Source of the DNA: Oscillospiraceae bacterium
GTDB taxonomy: Bacteria; Bacillota; Clostridia; Oscillospirales; Oscillospiraceae
Direction of reading: 5' to 3'
Assembly (NCBI GenBank): GCA_024404315.1
Contig: JAKSQD010000002.1
Coordinates: 33,977 to 97,976, forward strand
Length of the DNA: 64,000 nt
Of this stretch, positions 43,516 through 52,103 are shown piece by piece (within the stretch, counting starts at the first letter, position 1; every line of letters starts with the position of its first letter). A model generated the notes under the pieces. The model had not been told where the DNA came from. It made no database searches and was given only the letters and a program-made list of their open reading frames with translations. A program made the translations under genes and the position numbers.

Positions 43516-46314
43516 TTACAGCTCCAGACCCTTCACAGCCTCGGCGCAGCGGGGGCACAGGCCGCCGTCCTCGGTGATAGCGGCGTTGTGCAGCCAGCAG
43601 CGGGGGCACTTGAAAGCGTCGTGCATTTCCACCAGAACGGTCAGGCCGGGCACCACCGTGCCAGCCACGCCGCCCTCAGCGTCGCCCACGACCACCTCAG
43701 ACACGATGAACAAATCAGCCAGCGCCAGATTCTGGATGGACTCGAACTGGTCAGCGGCCTCACCGGTCAGGGAGAGGGTCAGCTTGGCATCCGTGGACTT
43801 CTTGCAGACCTTTGCGGCACGAGCCTGCTCCAGCGCCTGGTTGACATCGGCCTTGAACGCAAGCAGGGTGTTCCACTTGGCTTCCTGCTCCTCGGACAGC
43901 ACCCACTCGTCGTTGGCGGTGGCCATGTCGTTGAACAGGGCGGCCTCGGTGTCGTCGGCGGAGGTGTGGGGCATGGACTGCCAAATTTCCTCAGAGGTGA
44001 AGGCCAGGATGGGGGTAATCATGCGAACCAGAGCGTCCAGGATGTGATACATGGCGCTCTGAGCGCTGCGGCGCTCGGTGGAGCCCTCAGCGAAGCAATA
44101 CAGACGGTCTTTGATGATGTCCAGATAGAAGTTGGACATTTCAATGACACAGAAGTTATAAATAGCACGATAAACGCTGTGGAAATCGTACTCATCGTAG
44201 CAGCTACGGACGGTAGCAACCAGCTTGTTCAGAGCGGCGCAAGCCCACTGATCCAGCTCCATCATGTCGTTGAAGGCGACCAAATCGGTGTCAGGCTGGA
44301 AGCCGTTCAGGTTGCCCAGCATATAGCGGCAGGTGTTGCGGATTTTCAGGTAAGCGTCAGCAACCTGTTTCTGAATGGCCTTGGAAAGGCGCATATCCTG
44401 GGTGTAGTCAGCGGAGGAGACCCACAGACGCAGGATGTCAGCGCCATACTGCTTGATGGTGTCCTGGGGGCTGATGGCGTTGCCCAGGGACTTGTGCATG
44501 ACCTTGCCCTGGCCGTCAACGGTCCAGCCGTGGGTGACGATTTCCTTGTAAGGAGCCTTGCCGGTGGCGGCAATGGAGGTCAGCATGGAGGACTGGAACC
44601 AGCCACGATACTGGTCGCCGCCTTCCAGATACATATCAGCGGGATAACGCAGGTCATCACGGGAGTCACAGACGGCTTTCCAGGTGGAGCCGGAGTCAAA
44701 CCAGACGTCCAGGATGTCCTTTTCCTTGCGGAAGGAGGTGCAGCCGCATTCACACTGAGCGCCCTCGGGCATCAGCTCGGAAGCGTCCTTTGCCCACCAA
44801 GCGTTGGAGCCTTCACTCTTGAAGATGGCGGCCACCTTTGCAATGGATTCCTCGGTGCAGTAGGGCTTGGCGCAGTCGTTGCAGAAGAACATGGGGATGG
44901 GCACGCCCCAGGTGCGCTGACGGGAGATGCACCAGTCGGAGCGCTCACGAATCATGGAGATCATGCGCTCCTTGCCCCATTCGGGCTTCCAGTAAATTTC
45001 GTCGCAGGCTTTGACGGCGGCATCCTTGACGGCATCGACGGAGGCGAACCACTGCTGTGTGGCACGGAAGATGATGGGCTGCTTGCAGCGCCAGCAGTGG
45101 GGATAGCTATGGGTGATGTCCTTGCTGGACAGCAGAGCGCCGGACTCGACCAGATCCTTGAAGATGACGGGGTGTGCCTTCTGGACGTGGAGGCCGTTGT
45201 AAGGGCCGGCGAACTCGTTCAGATAGCCCTGAGCGTTGACGGAGACCTCCATGGTGATGTCAGTGGGAATCTCGGGGTAACGCTGGCAGACATAGAAGTC
45301 ATCCAGACCGAAGGAAGGAGCGGTATGGACGCAGCCGGAACCGGCCTCCAGGGTGACGTGATCGCCCAGGATGATGAGGGAATCACGGTTCATGAAGGGA
45401 TGGTGAGCGGTCATGCGCTCGAACTCGTCGCCCCACAGGGTGGCCACGGTCTCATATTCGGTGATGCCGGATTCTGCCATAACGGAGGAAACCAGGTCGG
45501 TGGCCATGATGAGGATTTCGCCGGTGGAAATCTTGACCAGGGAATACTCCAGCTGGGCATTGAGGCAGATGGCCACGTTACCGGGCAGCGTCCAGGTGGT
45601 GGTGGTCCAGATGACGAAGTACATCTTGTTCAGGTCGCCGTACTGAGCCAGCTTGCCCAGGTCGTCGTGAACCTGGAACTTGACGAAGATGGTGGTGACG
45701 GGATCCTCTGCGTATTCCACCTCGGCCTCAGCCAGAGCGGTTTCGCAGGTGGGGCACCAGTAGGTGGGCTTCAAACCCTGATAAATCAGACCCTTCTGAG
45801 CCATAGCGCCGAAGACTTCCACCTGCTTGGCCTCGAACTCGGGCATGAGGGTGATGTAGGGGTGCTCCCAGTCGCCGATCACGCCCAGACGCTTGAAGCC
45901 TTCCCGCTGACGATCCACCTGCTGCAAAGCGAAAGCACGGCACTTGTCACGGAACTCAGGCACGGGCATCTCGTTGCGCTTGACGCCCTGCTTCTGGATG
46001 GCGGTCTCGATGGGCATACCGTGGGTATCCCAGCCGGGAACATAGGGGGCCTTAAAACCGGCCATGTTCTTATAACGGACGATGAAGTCCTTGAGAATCT
46101 TGTTCAGGGCGTGGCCGATGTGAATGTCACCGTTGGCATAGGGAGGGCCGTCGTGGAGAATGTACAGGGGCTTGCCCTCATTCTTCTTCATCAGCTTGTT
46201 GTAAACGTCCTTGCGGTTCATCTCCTCCAGCATATCCGGCTCACGCTTTGCCAGGGCGGCACGCATGGGGAAGTCGGTTTTGGGGAGCATGATCGTCTTA
46301 TTGTAATCAGGCAT
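43516..46314 (-). CDS. ileS: Isoleucyl-tRNA synthetase
   Basis: 932 residues from ATG 46314 (GAGGAGAG upstream); an open frame runs on to 46584 without a site. Charges tRNA(Ile). Class I motifs: PYANGDIHIGHALNK (HIGH) and GKVMHKSLGN, the KMSKS loop in a His-containing form. An editing domain lies between. The C-terminal zinc ribbon CPRCWLHNAAITEDGGLCPRC is intact. The leader has hairpins but no T-box motif that I can recognise. Confidence 0.96.
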   Translation of the reverse strand: MPDYNKTIMLPKTDFPMRAALAKREPDMLEEMNRKDVYNKLMKKNEGKPLYILHDGPPYANGDIHIGHALNKILKDFIVRYKNMAGFKAPYVPGWDTHGMPIETAIQKQGVKRNEMPVPEFRDKCRAFALQQVDRQREGFKRLGVIGDWEHPYITLMPEFEAKQVEVFGAMAQKGLIYQGLKPTYWCPTCETALAEAEVEYAEDPVTTIFVKFQVHDDLGKLAQYGDLNKMYFVIWTTTTWTLPGNVAICLNAQLEYSLVKISTGEILIMATDLVSSVMAESGITEYETVATLWGDEFERMTAHHPFMNRDSLIILGDHVTLEAGSGCVHTAPSFGLDDFYVCQRYPEIPTDITMEVSVNAQGYLNEFAGPYNGLHVQKAHPVIFKDLVESGALLSSKDITHSYPHCWRCKQPIIFRATQQWFASVDAVKDAAVKACDEIYWKPEWGKERMISMIRERSDWCISRQRTWGVPIPMFFCNDCAKPYCTEESIAKVAAIFKSEGSNAWWAKDASELMPEGAQCECGCTSFRKEKDILDVWFDSGSTWKAVCDSRDDLRYPADMYLEGGDQYRGWFQSSMLTSIAATGKAPYKEIVTHGWTVDGQGKVMHKSLGNAISPQDTIKQYGADILRLWVSSADYTQDMRLSKAIQKQVADAYLKIRNTCRYMLGNLNGFQPDTDLVAFNDMMELDQWACAALNKLVATVRSCYDEYDFHSVYRAIYNFCVIEMSNFYLDIIKDRLYCFAEGSTERRSAQSAMYHILDALVRMITPILAFTSEEIWQSMPHTSADDTEAALFNDMATANDEWVLSEEQEAKWNTLLAFKADVNQALEQARAAKVCKKSTDAKLTLSLTGEAADQFESIQNLALADLFIVSEVVVGDAEGGVAGTVVPGLTVLVEMHDAFKCPRCWLHNAAITEDGGLCPRCAEAVKGLEL

Positions 46315-46477
46315 TTGGTTTAACTCTCCTCGTTCAGTGAATTCGGATTTGGGCGCTGGGCATTCGGACTCCTCCGAACCCGGAAACCGGCATCTGAACT
46401 CCATCAAAGCTATTTCTTTGCGATATATGGTAAATTCGGGAAAAGTTCCCGCTTTATCATCTTTGTTTGGCAGGATT

Positions 46478-47281
46478 TTAGAACTGATAGTCCTGATCCA
46501 TGGCGCTGCTGATATCAATGACCCGGGTGGGCTCGTCCACAAACTCGCTGGCGACGGCCTCCACGTCGGACATATCCTGCTCATAGGCGGCGGCGGGATT
46601 GGCGGCGGCCTCTTCCTCTACGGCTCGCAGCTCGGCGGCCAGCGTCTCGTCCAGAATCTGGGTCATGTCCCGCTCTACAACGGGCTCGGGCGAGGCCAGC
46701 AGCTCCTCGGCCTCTTCTTCCACAGCTCGCAGCTGATCCAGGCGGCTGAGAAATTCCATCTGGGTTTCCAGAATGTGCTGCTCCTGAGCCAGCAGAGCGG
46801 TCATTTCCTTGGCCTTGCGCTCCAGGCAGCCCTTTTGCTGATCCACCAGCATACGCATACCGCTGGCAAATTCCAGCGTGCTCTTGCGGGCGGCTTCCAT
46901 CCGTTCCTCAGCGTCCACCACGGACTGCTGGGCATCGTAGCGGATGCGGTCGGCCTCCAGCTTGGCCTCGGCAATCATAGCGTCACGCTCTGCACGGGCG
47001 CTGGCAATCATTTTTTCTGCTGCTTCCCGTGCGTTGAGGTAGGCCTGATGAACGATGTCTTCCTTTTTCTTTTCCTCCATGGCCTTGGCCTCAGCCACCT
47101 GAAGCTCATTGAGCTTGACCACCAGGAACTTCATTTTGCGTTTTAAGGTGGCGTTTTCCTTATAAAGAGCGGAATAATCCGTTGCTACGCTGTCCAAAAA
47201 GCGGTTCACGTCTTCGGTGTTGTAGCCGCCGAAACGGACGTTGTTAAACTGACGGTTTTCCACATCGTTGGGTGTCATCAT
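46478..47281 (-). CDS. DivIVA-domain protein, long paralogue
   Basis: 267 residues. N-terminal DivIVA membrane-binding module (TPNDVENRQFNNVRFGGYNTEDVNRFLDSV), then a long coiled coil rich in Ala/Glu/Lys/Arg (about 40-200) and an acidic tail with VIDISSAMDQDYQF. DivIVA proteins gather at curved membranes and the septum. In a cluster with SepF and a second DivIVA. Confidence 0.93.
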   Translation of the reverse strand: MMTPNDVENRQFNNVRFGGYNTEDVNRFLDSVATDYSALYKENATLKRKMKFLVVKLNELQVAEAKAMEEKKKEDIVHQAYLNAREAAEKMIASARAERDAMIAEAKLEADRIRYDAQQSVVDAEERMEAARKSTLEFASGMRMLVDQQKGCLERKAKEMTALLAQEQHILETQMEFLSRLDQLRAVEEEAEELLASPEPVVERDMTQILDETLAAELRAVEEEAAANPAAAYEQDMSDVEAVASEFVDEPTRVIDISSAMDQDYQF

Positions 47282-47316
47282 AGTGAATATCTCCCTGCTG
47301 TTGGTAAACGGAAGGA

Positions 47317-47673
47317 TTAAACGCCCACCGGCTCGTTTTCTTCTTCCTCTTCCGGCTGCTCTTGTGCCAAGCCGTCGGGTTCGGCTGCCTCGGAGGGCTC
47401 CATGGGAGGCAAAACGGTGAGAACGGGCGTGACAGGCTCGTCTTCGGGCTCCTGAGCGGCGGCGAGCTCCAGGTCTCGAATGTGGCGGGATTGGTCGCTG
47501 ATGTACTGCACCAGCACCTTCATTTTTGCTTTGAGCGTGGCGTTTTCTTCAAAAAGCGCCGTATAATCTGCGGTCAGCGTGTCCAGAAAGTTATCCACAG
47601 AGTTAATGTCATAGCCTTTGCGGAATTGAACCAGCGGAAAACGCTGTTCCTCAACATCTTTCGGTGTCAGCAC
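47317..47673 (-). CDS. DivIVA-domain protein, short paralogue
   Basis: 118 residues starting with GTG 47673 (GGGGGA upstream). The same N-terminal module as its neighbour (TPKDVEEQRFPLVQFRKGYDINSVDNFLDTL), a short coiled coil, then a Pro/Glu-rich acidic tail instead of the long rod. The pair could form mixed assemblies. Thirty-five bases separate it from the longer paralogue. Confidence 0.88.
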   Translation of the reverse strand: MLTPKDVEEQRFPLVQFRKGYDINSVDNFLDTLTADYTALFEENATLKAKMKVLVQYISDQSRHIRDLELAAAQEPEDEPVTPVLTVLPPMEPSEAAEPDGLAQEQPEEEEENEPVGV

Positions 47674-47727
47674 TGGGATTTCCCCCTTCTATCACTGTCT
47701 TTCTTTGATTCTTCGGGAACAAACGAA

Positions 47728-47790
47728 TCACCCCCCCTGTCAGTCAAGCTGACCGTTTCCCGGCGGGGAGACAAAAGGGGTGAAGATAAG
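47728..47790. repeat. Degenerate family-1 MITE fragment
   Basis: Contains CACCCCCCCTGTCAGTCAAG and a GGGGTGAA end like the interior of the family-1 elements, without clear terminal repeats. Between sepF and the short DivIVA gene. Confidence 0.4.
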
Positions 47791-47848
47791 AGTCTATCAG
47801 TCCATAAGCGGCGTGCGTCGGGGTTACGAAACAGCCTCTCAGGCGGGG

Positions 47849-48370
47849 TTATTTCTGATAAGCTCCGCTGCTTTCCAGCTCGGTGAGGATCGAGTTATCA
47901 CCGATGATGTCCACGTTATAGGGGGTGATGATGTAGGTGGAAGCGGCAATGCGCTTGACCTTGCCTTCCTGGACGTAAGCAGCGCCAGAGATAAAGTCCA
48001 GCACACGGCGAGCAACGCCCTTTTCGGTCTGCTCCAGGTTGAGGACAACGGCACGCTTATCACGCAGGTGATCGGCGATTTCGGAAGCGTCGTTGAAGCA
48101 CTCGGGGCGCATGACAACCACCTTGAGCTGATGAATGGTGTTGATGTTGACCACCTTGGGGGCAGCGTGTTCCCGGACGGGGGCGTTTACGGTTGCCGCA
48201 GGAGCAGAAGAGGGCTTTGTGGTTCTGGGGAAAGAAGAAGCGCTGGCATACTCTGCGTCAGCAGGTCTGTCAATGGTCTGCTTCTGGGAAGCGGTATCCT
48301 CTTCAAAAGTTTCGTCATCGTCGTCTTCATAAGGGCGAGCCAGACGCTTGAGCTCATCCATAAGACCCAT
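47849..48370 (-). CDS. sepF: Cell division protein SepF
   Basis: 173 residues. N-terminal amphipathic membrane-targeting helix (MGLMDELKRLARPYED), a flexible linker and the C-terminal SepF domain (VVVMRPECFNDASEIADHLRDKRAVVLNLEQTEKGVARRVLDFISG). SepF polymerises into rings and anchors FtsZ to the membrane. AAAGGAGG precedes the ATG. In the order HlyD-like, YggS, SepF, DivIVA common in Clostridia. Confidence 0.95.
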   Translation of the reverse strand: MGLMDELKRLARPYEDDDDETFEEDTASQKQTIDRPADAEYASASSFPRTTKPSSAPAATVNAPVREHAAPKVVNINTIHQLKVVVMRPECFNDASEIADHLRDKRAVVLNLEQTEKGVARRVLDFISGAAYVQEGKVKRIAASTYIITPYNVDIIGDNSILTELESSGAYQK

Positions 48371-48447
48371 AAGTGGTTCCTCCTTTGTATTGGTTCCGGC
48401 GTGGTACGACGCCGCATTTTTCTGATTCTATATACGCCGGACATCCG

Positions 48448-49158
48448 TTAGCCGTTTTGACGCATGGGGGGACGCTGACCGAACAAGACGGTTCCCACAC
48501 GAACCTCGGTAGCGCCGCAGGCGATGGCATCTTCAAAGTCGCCGCTCATCCCCATGGACAGGATATCCAGACTATTCTTATTATCGACTATTTTTTCCTT
48601 CATGTCAACAAAAAGCTGCTGCATTTCCCGAAAATATCTGCAATTTCCGTCGGGACCCTGCGCCACGGGGGGGATACTCATCAGACCCCGAACCCGAACG
48701 CCGGGAAGCTGGGCGGCCAAGGAGAGAAGATTTTCCACCGCTTCCGGGGACACGCCAGATTTGGAAGCCTCTGCCCCAATGTTGACTTCGATGAGGATAT
48801 CCTGCACCACGCCCACCTTCACGGCTCGGTCAGAGACGGCGGTCATGAGCTCGGGGCTGTCGATGGATTCGATTAAATCCACCTTGCCCACCAGGTACTT
48901 GACCTTATTCTTTTGCAGGTGGCCAATGAAGTGGACACGAGCGCCCTCATAAGCGCCGTCAGCCCAGTGCGTGTTGAATTCCTGCACACGGTTTTCCCCG
49001 CAGCAAGTGATTCCTGCGGCGATGGCCTCCCGGATGGTGTCGCTGGTCTGCACCTTGGTGGCGGCCAGCAGCGTGATTTGGCTGGGGTCACGCCCCGCCG
49101 CCATAGCTGCCGCCGTGACACGGTTTTGTACTGCCTTTACGCATTCCTGTACGGACAT
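48448..49158 (-). CDS. YggS/PLPBP-family pyridoxal phosphate homeostasis protein
   Basis: 236 residues from ATG 49158 (GAGGAGG upstream). Single-domain alanine-racemase-like barrel with the PLP lysine in LLAATKVQ and the C-terminal LSMGMSGDFEDAI phosphate-binding loop. Keeps PLP levels balanced; no enzyme activity known. Characteristic neighbour of sepF. Confidence 0.95.
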   Translation of the reverse strand: MSVQECVKAVQNRVTAAAMAAGRDPSQITLLAATKVQTSDTIREAIAAGITCCGENRVQEFNTHWADGAYEGARVHFIGHLQKNKVKYLVGKVDLIESIDSPELMTAVSDRAVKVGVVQDILIEVNIGAEASKSGVSPEAVENLLSLAAQLPGVRVRGLMSIPPVAQGPDGNCRYFREMQQLFVDMKEKIVDNKNSLDILSMGMSGDFEDAIACGATEVRVGTVLFGQRPPMRQNG

Positions 49159-49204
49159 GAAAAATCCTCCTCTGTCTCTGTCTGGGAAAAAAGTCTGCGC
49201 TGAA

Positions 49205-49275
49205 AAAAATGGAACCTGCGGGGCAAAAAAGCCCCTCACCCTTCGGAAACCAATCCGAAGGGCGAAAAAAAGGGG
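49205..49275 (-). terminator. Hairpins between the HlyD-like gene and yggS
   Basis: CCCTTCGGA/TCCGAAGGG stem, then on the minus strand GGGGC-TTTTTT-GCCCC. Probably a partial terminator within the division cluster. Confidence 0.55.
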
Positions 49276-49302
49276 GAAAATACGGTGTTTTTGCCTGCTG
49301 CG

Positions 49303-50586
49303 TTATCGTTCTCCGATGATTTTACCATCATAGAGGTTTTGCCCCTTGGTGACGATTTTGGTACCCACACGCAGGCGGCTGGCCTCCTTCAGGGCGGTCA
49401 TGGGCTTGGGGTTGCCGTCGGCATCGTATTCGGAGCGCTGACGAATCAAGTAGAAGTCCTCATCCTCCCACAGAATTTCCACGGGAGTCCAGCGCAGCCG
49501 AGTGCCAAACACCCGGTAAACGCCGATTTGACCGGAGATATTCTCCACATGGATGGCGGACTTGGCCACCCGGAAGCCGGTGACGGTGTTCAAAATCAGG
49601 TCGGCGGTCTGATCCCGCAGCAAAGTGGCCTGGGACATGAACCGGTCGGAGGAGAGCACCACGCAAACCTCGTGGTTGTCGTCGGGGGTAGAAATGGACT
49701 CAACCTTCATGTTGACTGTGTGGTCAATGCTGTTGAAGCGGGTGGGAATGGTTCCGCCCAGCTTGAGGTTAGCGGCATCGTCCTCGGTCATGATGGTGGC
49801 GAAATACCAGCGGTTATCCGTGACCAGCTTGCCCAGATATTCGCTGTTATCCACCTTCTCCTGCACGTCCTCCTTGCTGCCGAGCAGCTCCTCCAGGCGG
49901 GCGGGGCTGACCAGGTTCACCGCATCGGGGGTGAGCACGTTCTCATAGCCGTCCACCATGCCGGAAAAGGTTCCGCTGCACGGGGTGGTGATGGTGGTGG
50001 TGTAGGAGCGGTTGGACTCCGCCAGCGCCTTGGTTTTGGCCTCCAGGTCGTGGATTTCTTGCGTGAGGGCGTGACTGCCGTTGTAGGTATAGTCCCCTCG
50101 GAAGACCAGCATTTTCAGGTCGGAGGAGCGCTCAGGGAGGTCTTCCAGCTTGCCCTGTGAGACGGCTTTTTTCAGATCCACAATGGACTGGACAATGTTC
50201 CGGTTGAGCTGGGCGCTGTCTGCGCCGTCGATGCTGTGGCTAAAGATGTACTTGAGCGATTTGAGCCGCTCCTCCATGGACACAATGTCCCAGTGGCGGA
50301 GCAGGGCATCCTGATTCTCGTAGACCAAAGCCAGGGTGTCCCCTGCCGCCACCTTTTCGCCTTCGGACACAATCACGGCGGCCAGCTCGCTTCCGCCCTC
50401 CACCACCTGCTCCTCACGGATGACGCAGCCAGAGGTCTGCACCAGCTCTTCTGCGGCGTAGGTATAGAGTGCGTCGGTCTCGTAGCCGTCAAAAATAAAC
50501 TGAAAGGCGTATACGCCGAAATAGGCCGCAATCGCAGCCATCATCACCCACATAACTGCGTGGATGATCCAATTTCCCGGTTTCAT
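49303..50586 (-). CDS. HlyD-like membrane fusion/adaptor protein
   Basis: 427 residues. One N-terminal membrane helix (about 8-30), a split biotinyl-lipoyl-like part (GCVIREEQVV...VSEGEKVAAGDTLALVYEN), a helical hairpin (about 95-200) and a C-terminal beta domain. This HlyD-type protein is regularly found beside yggS-sepF in Clostridia; no efflux pump partner is seen. Role in division or envelope is inferred from context. GGAGGAATAG precedes the ATG. Confidence 0.85.
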   Translation of the reverse strand: MKPGNWIIHAVMWVMMAAIAAYFGVYAFQFIFDGYETDALYTYAAEELVQTSGCVIREEQVVEGGSELAAVIVSEGEKVAAGDTLALVYENQDALLRHWDIVSMEERLKSLKYIFSHSIDGADSAQLNRNIVQSIVDLKKAVSQGKLEDLPERSSDLKMLVFRGDYTYNGSHALTQEIHDLEAKTKALAESNRSYTTTITTPCSGTFSGMVDGYENVLTPDAVNLVSPARLEELLGSKEDVQEKVDNSEYLGKLVTDNRWYFATIMTEDDAANLKLGGTIPTRFNSIDHTVNMKVESISTPDDNHEVCVVLSSDRFMSQATLLRDQTADLILNTVTGFRVAKSAIHVENISGQIGVYRVFGTRLRWTPVEILWEDEDFYLIRQRSEYDADGNPKPMTALKEASRLRVGTKIVTKGQNLYDGKIIGER

Positions 50587-50705
50587 CTATCTATTCCTCC
50601 GAAAAAGTGTGTGAAAAGGACTTGGTTTTTCCCTGCTGGGGGCTTGGAACCTATCCGTAAATGAAGGCGCACCGATGACGCAGGAGATTTTGGGCGGCTG
50701 GGCGC

Positions 50706-50972
50706 TTATTCCCGAACAATGAATCTGGTGCTCTGCGGCTGGGCGGGGTCGGCCTCCCGCAGCTCCATGGGGCGCTCCGGCGTGATGGTGGAGATGGCGT
50801 GTTTATACACCACCTGCTGTTTGCCCTCGGAGTTGACCACCACCACAAAGGCGTCAAAGCCGGCGATGAGCCCCCGCATTTGGAAGCCGTTCATGAGGAA
50901 CATGGTCACGTTGGTGCGGCTGCGCCGAAGCTGGGCGAGAAAAACGTCCTGAAGATTGTTTGCTTTTTGCAT
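50706..50972 (-). CDS. hfq: RNA chaperone Hfq
   Basis: 88 residues. Sm1 (NNLQDVFLAQLRRSRTNVTMFLMNGFQ) and Sm2 (VVYKHAISTI) motifs are both intact, with the YKH signature that binds U-rich RNA. The tail is short and ends in FIVRE. Forms a hexamer that helps small RNAs find targets. Sits after miaA as in many bacteria. Confidence 0.96.
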   Translation of the reverse strand: MQKANNLQDVFLAQLRRSRTNVTMFLMNGFQMRGLIAGFDAFVVVVNSEGKQQVVYKHAISTITPERPMELREADPAQPQSTRFIVRE

Positions 50973-51063
50973 ATTGAAGCACTTCCTTTTTTATCATGCC
51001 GTTAAGGTGCGGCGGATGTAGTGAGGAAGTCTCCATTGGAATGCCGGGAGCCTGTCCTCCCGG

Positions 51064-52014
51064 TTAGTTTATACCATGAGCCGCTGCTTTTTCTGTCGCA
51101 AACTGGATTAGCGCCTGAAAATCCGGTTCTTTCTGCCAGAAATACCAGTTCGTTTCCGGGTTGCGGCGGAACCAGGTGAGCTGGCGCTTGGCGTACTGCC
51201 GGGTGCGGAGCTTGACCTCCTCGGCGGCCTCGTCCAAGCTGGTGCCGTTTTTCATGGCGGCCACAATCTCCTTATAGCCGATAGCCTGCATAGCGGTGCA
51301 GTTTTCCGGCACGCCGGAGGCCAAAAGGTCTCGAATTTCGTCATACAGACCCCGTTTGACCATTTCATCCACCCGGCGGGCGACCCGCTGATGCAGGTCG
51401 GTGCGGTCGGCGAAGTTGAGGCCGATGGTCACGGCCTGGTAGCGGGGCGGGAGTGCTTGGGTCTGTCGGTTGTGCTGGGTGATGGTCTGACCGGTCTCGT
51501 GCCAGACCTCCAGCGCCCGGATGATGCGCTTTTCGTCGGCGGGATGGAGCCGTGCGGCGGCCTCGGGATCCACCTGCCTCAGCTCCTCCAGCAGGGTGAG
51601 AATACCCTCCGCCTTGGCCTGTGCCTGCAATTTTTCCCGCCAGCCGGTGGCCTGCACAGCGAAGGAGCGGCCAGAGAGCAGCGAGTCCACATACAAACCC
51701 GTACCGCCCACCAGGATGGGCGTTTTGCCACGGGAGAGGATATCCTCCACCACGGGCACAGCGGCCTCCACATACCGGGCAACCGACCAGTTTTCCTCCG
51801 GCTCGGCTACGTCGATCATGTGGTGCGGGATACCCTGCATCTCCTCTTGGGTGGGTTTGGCGGTTCCAATGTCCATGCGGCGGTAAATCTGCATGGAGTC
51901 GAAGCTGACCACCTCGCCGTGGAAGCGTTGCGCCAGCGCCACGCCGAGCGCCGTCTTGCCGGAGGCGGTTGGGCCGACGACCGATATTACTTTGTTTAAT
52001 TCATGATTCATCAT
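51064..52014 (-). CDS. miaA: tRNA dimethylallyltransferase MiaA
   Basis: 316 residues. Adds the isopentenyl group to A37 of tRNAs reading U-starting codons; MiaB then methylthiolates it. P-loop VVGPTASGKTALGVALA, FDSMQIYRRMDIGTAK and the VGGTGLYVDSLL block are present. The two adjacent ATGs (52014, 52011) have no recognisable ribosome binding site, because a MITE-type terminal repeat ends only eight bases upstream. Translation may be weak or depend on read-through from mutL. Confidence 0.94.
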   Translation of the reverse strand: MMNHELNKVISVVGPTASGKTALGVALAQRFHGEVVSFDSMQIYRRMDIGTAKPTQEEMQGIPHHMIDVAEPEENWSVARYVEAAVPVVEDILSRGKTPILVGGTGLYVDSLLSGRSFAVQATGWREKLQAQAKAEGILTLLEELRQVDPEAAARLHPADEKRIIRALEVWHETGQTITQHNRQTQALPPRYQAVTIGLNFADRTDLHQRVARRVDEMVKRGLYDEIRDLLASGVPENCTAMQAIGYKEIVAAMKNGTSLDEAAEEVKLRTRQYAKRQLTWFRRNPETNWYFWQKEPDFQALIQFATEKAAAHGIN

Positions 52015-52021
52015 TTGTTAT

Positions 52022-52065
52022 TGGTGATAGTAAGAAGGTGGGGTGTCAATGCGGTGACACGAAGG
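52022..52065. repeat. Family-1 MITE end between mutL and miaA
   Basis: GGTGATAGTAAGAAGGTGGG matches the left terminal repeat of the best family copy nearly exactly. A short GTGTCA/TGACAC hairpin follows. The other end is not recognisable. Confidence 0.65.
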
Positions 52066-52103
52066 GAGAAAAGGAGATGATTCGATTGTTGGTCTTGTGG
52101 TTC

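Noticed and set aside
46315-46477. T-box leader for ileS
   Set aside because: The T-box sequence AGGGTGGNACCGCG and specifier stem are not present on the minus strand here; only two simple hairpins are seen.
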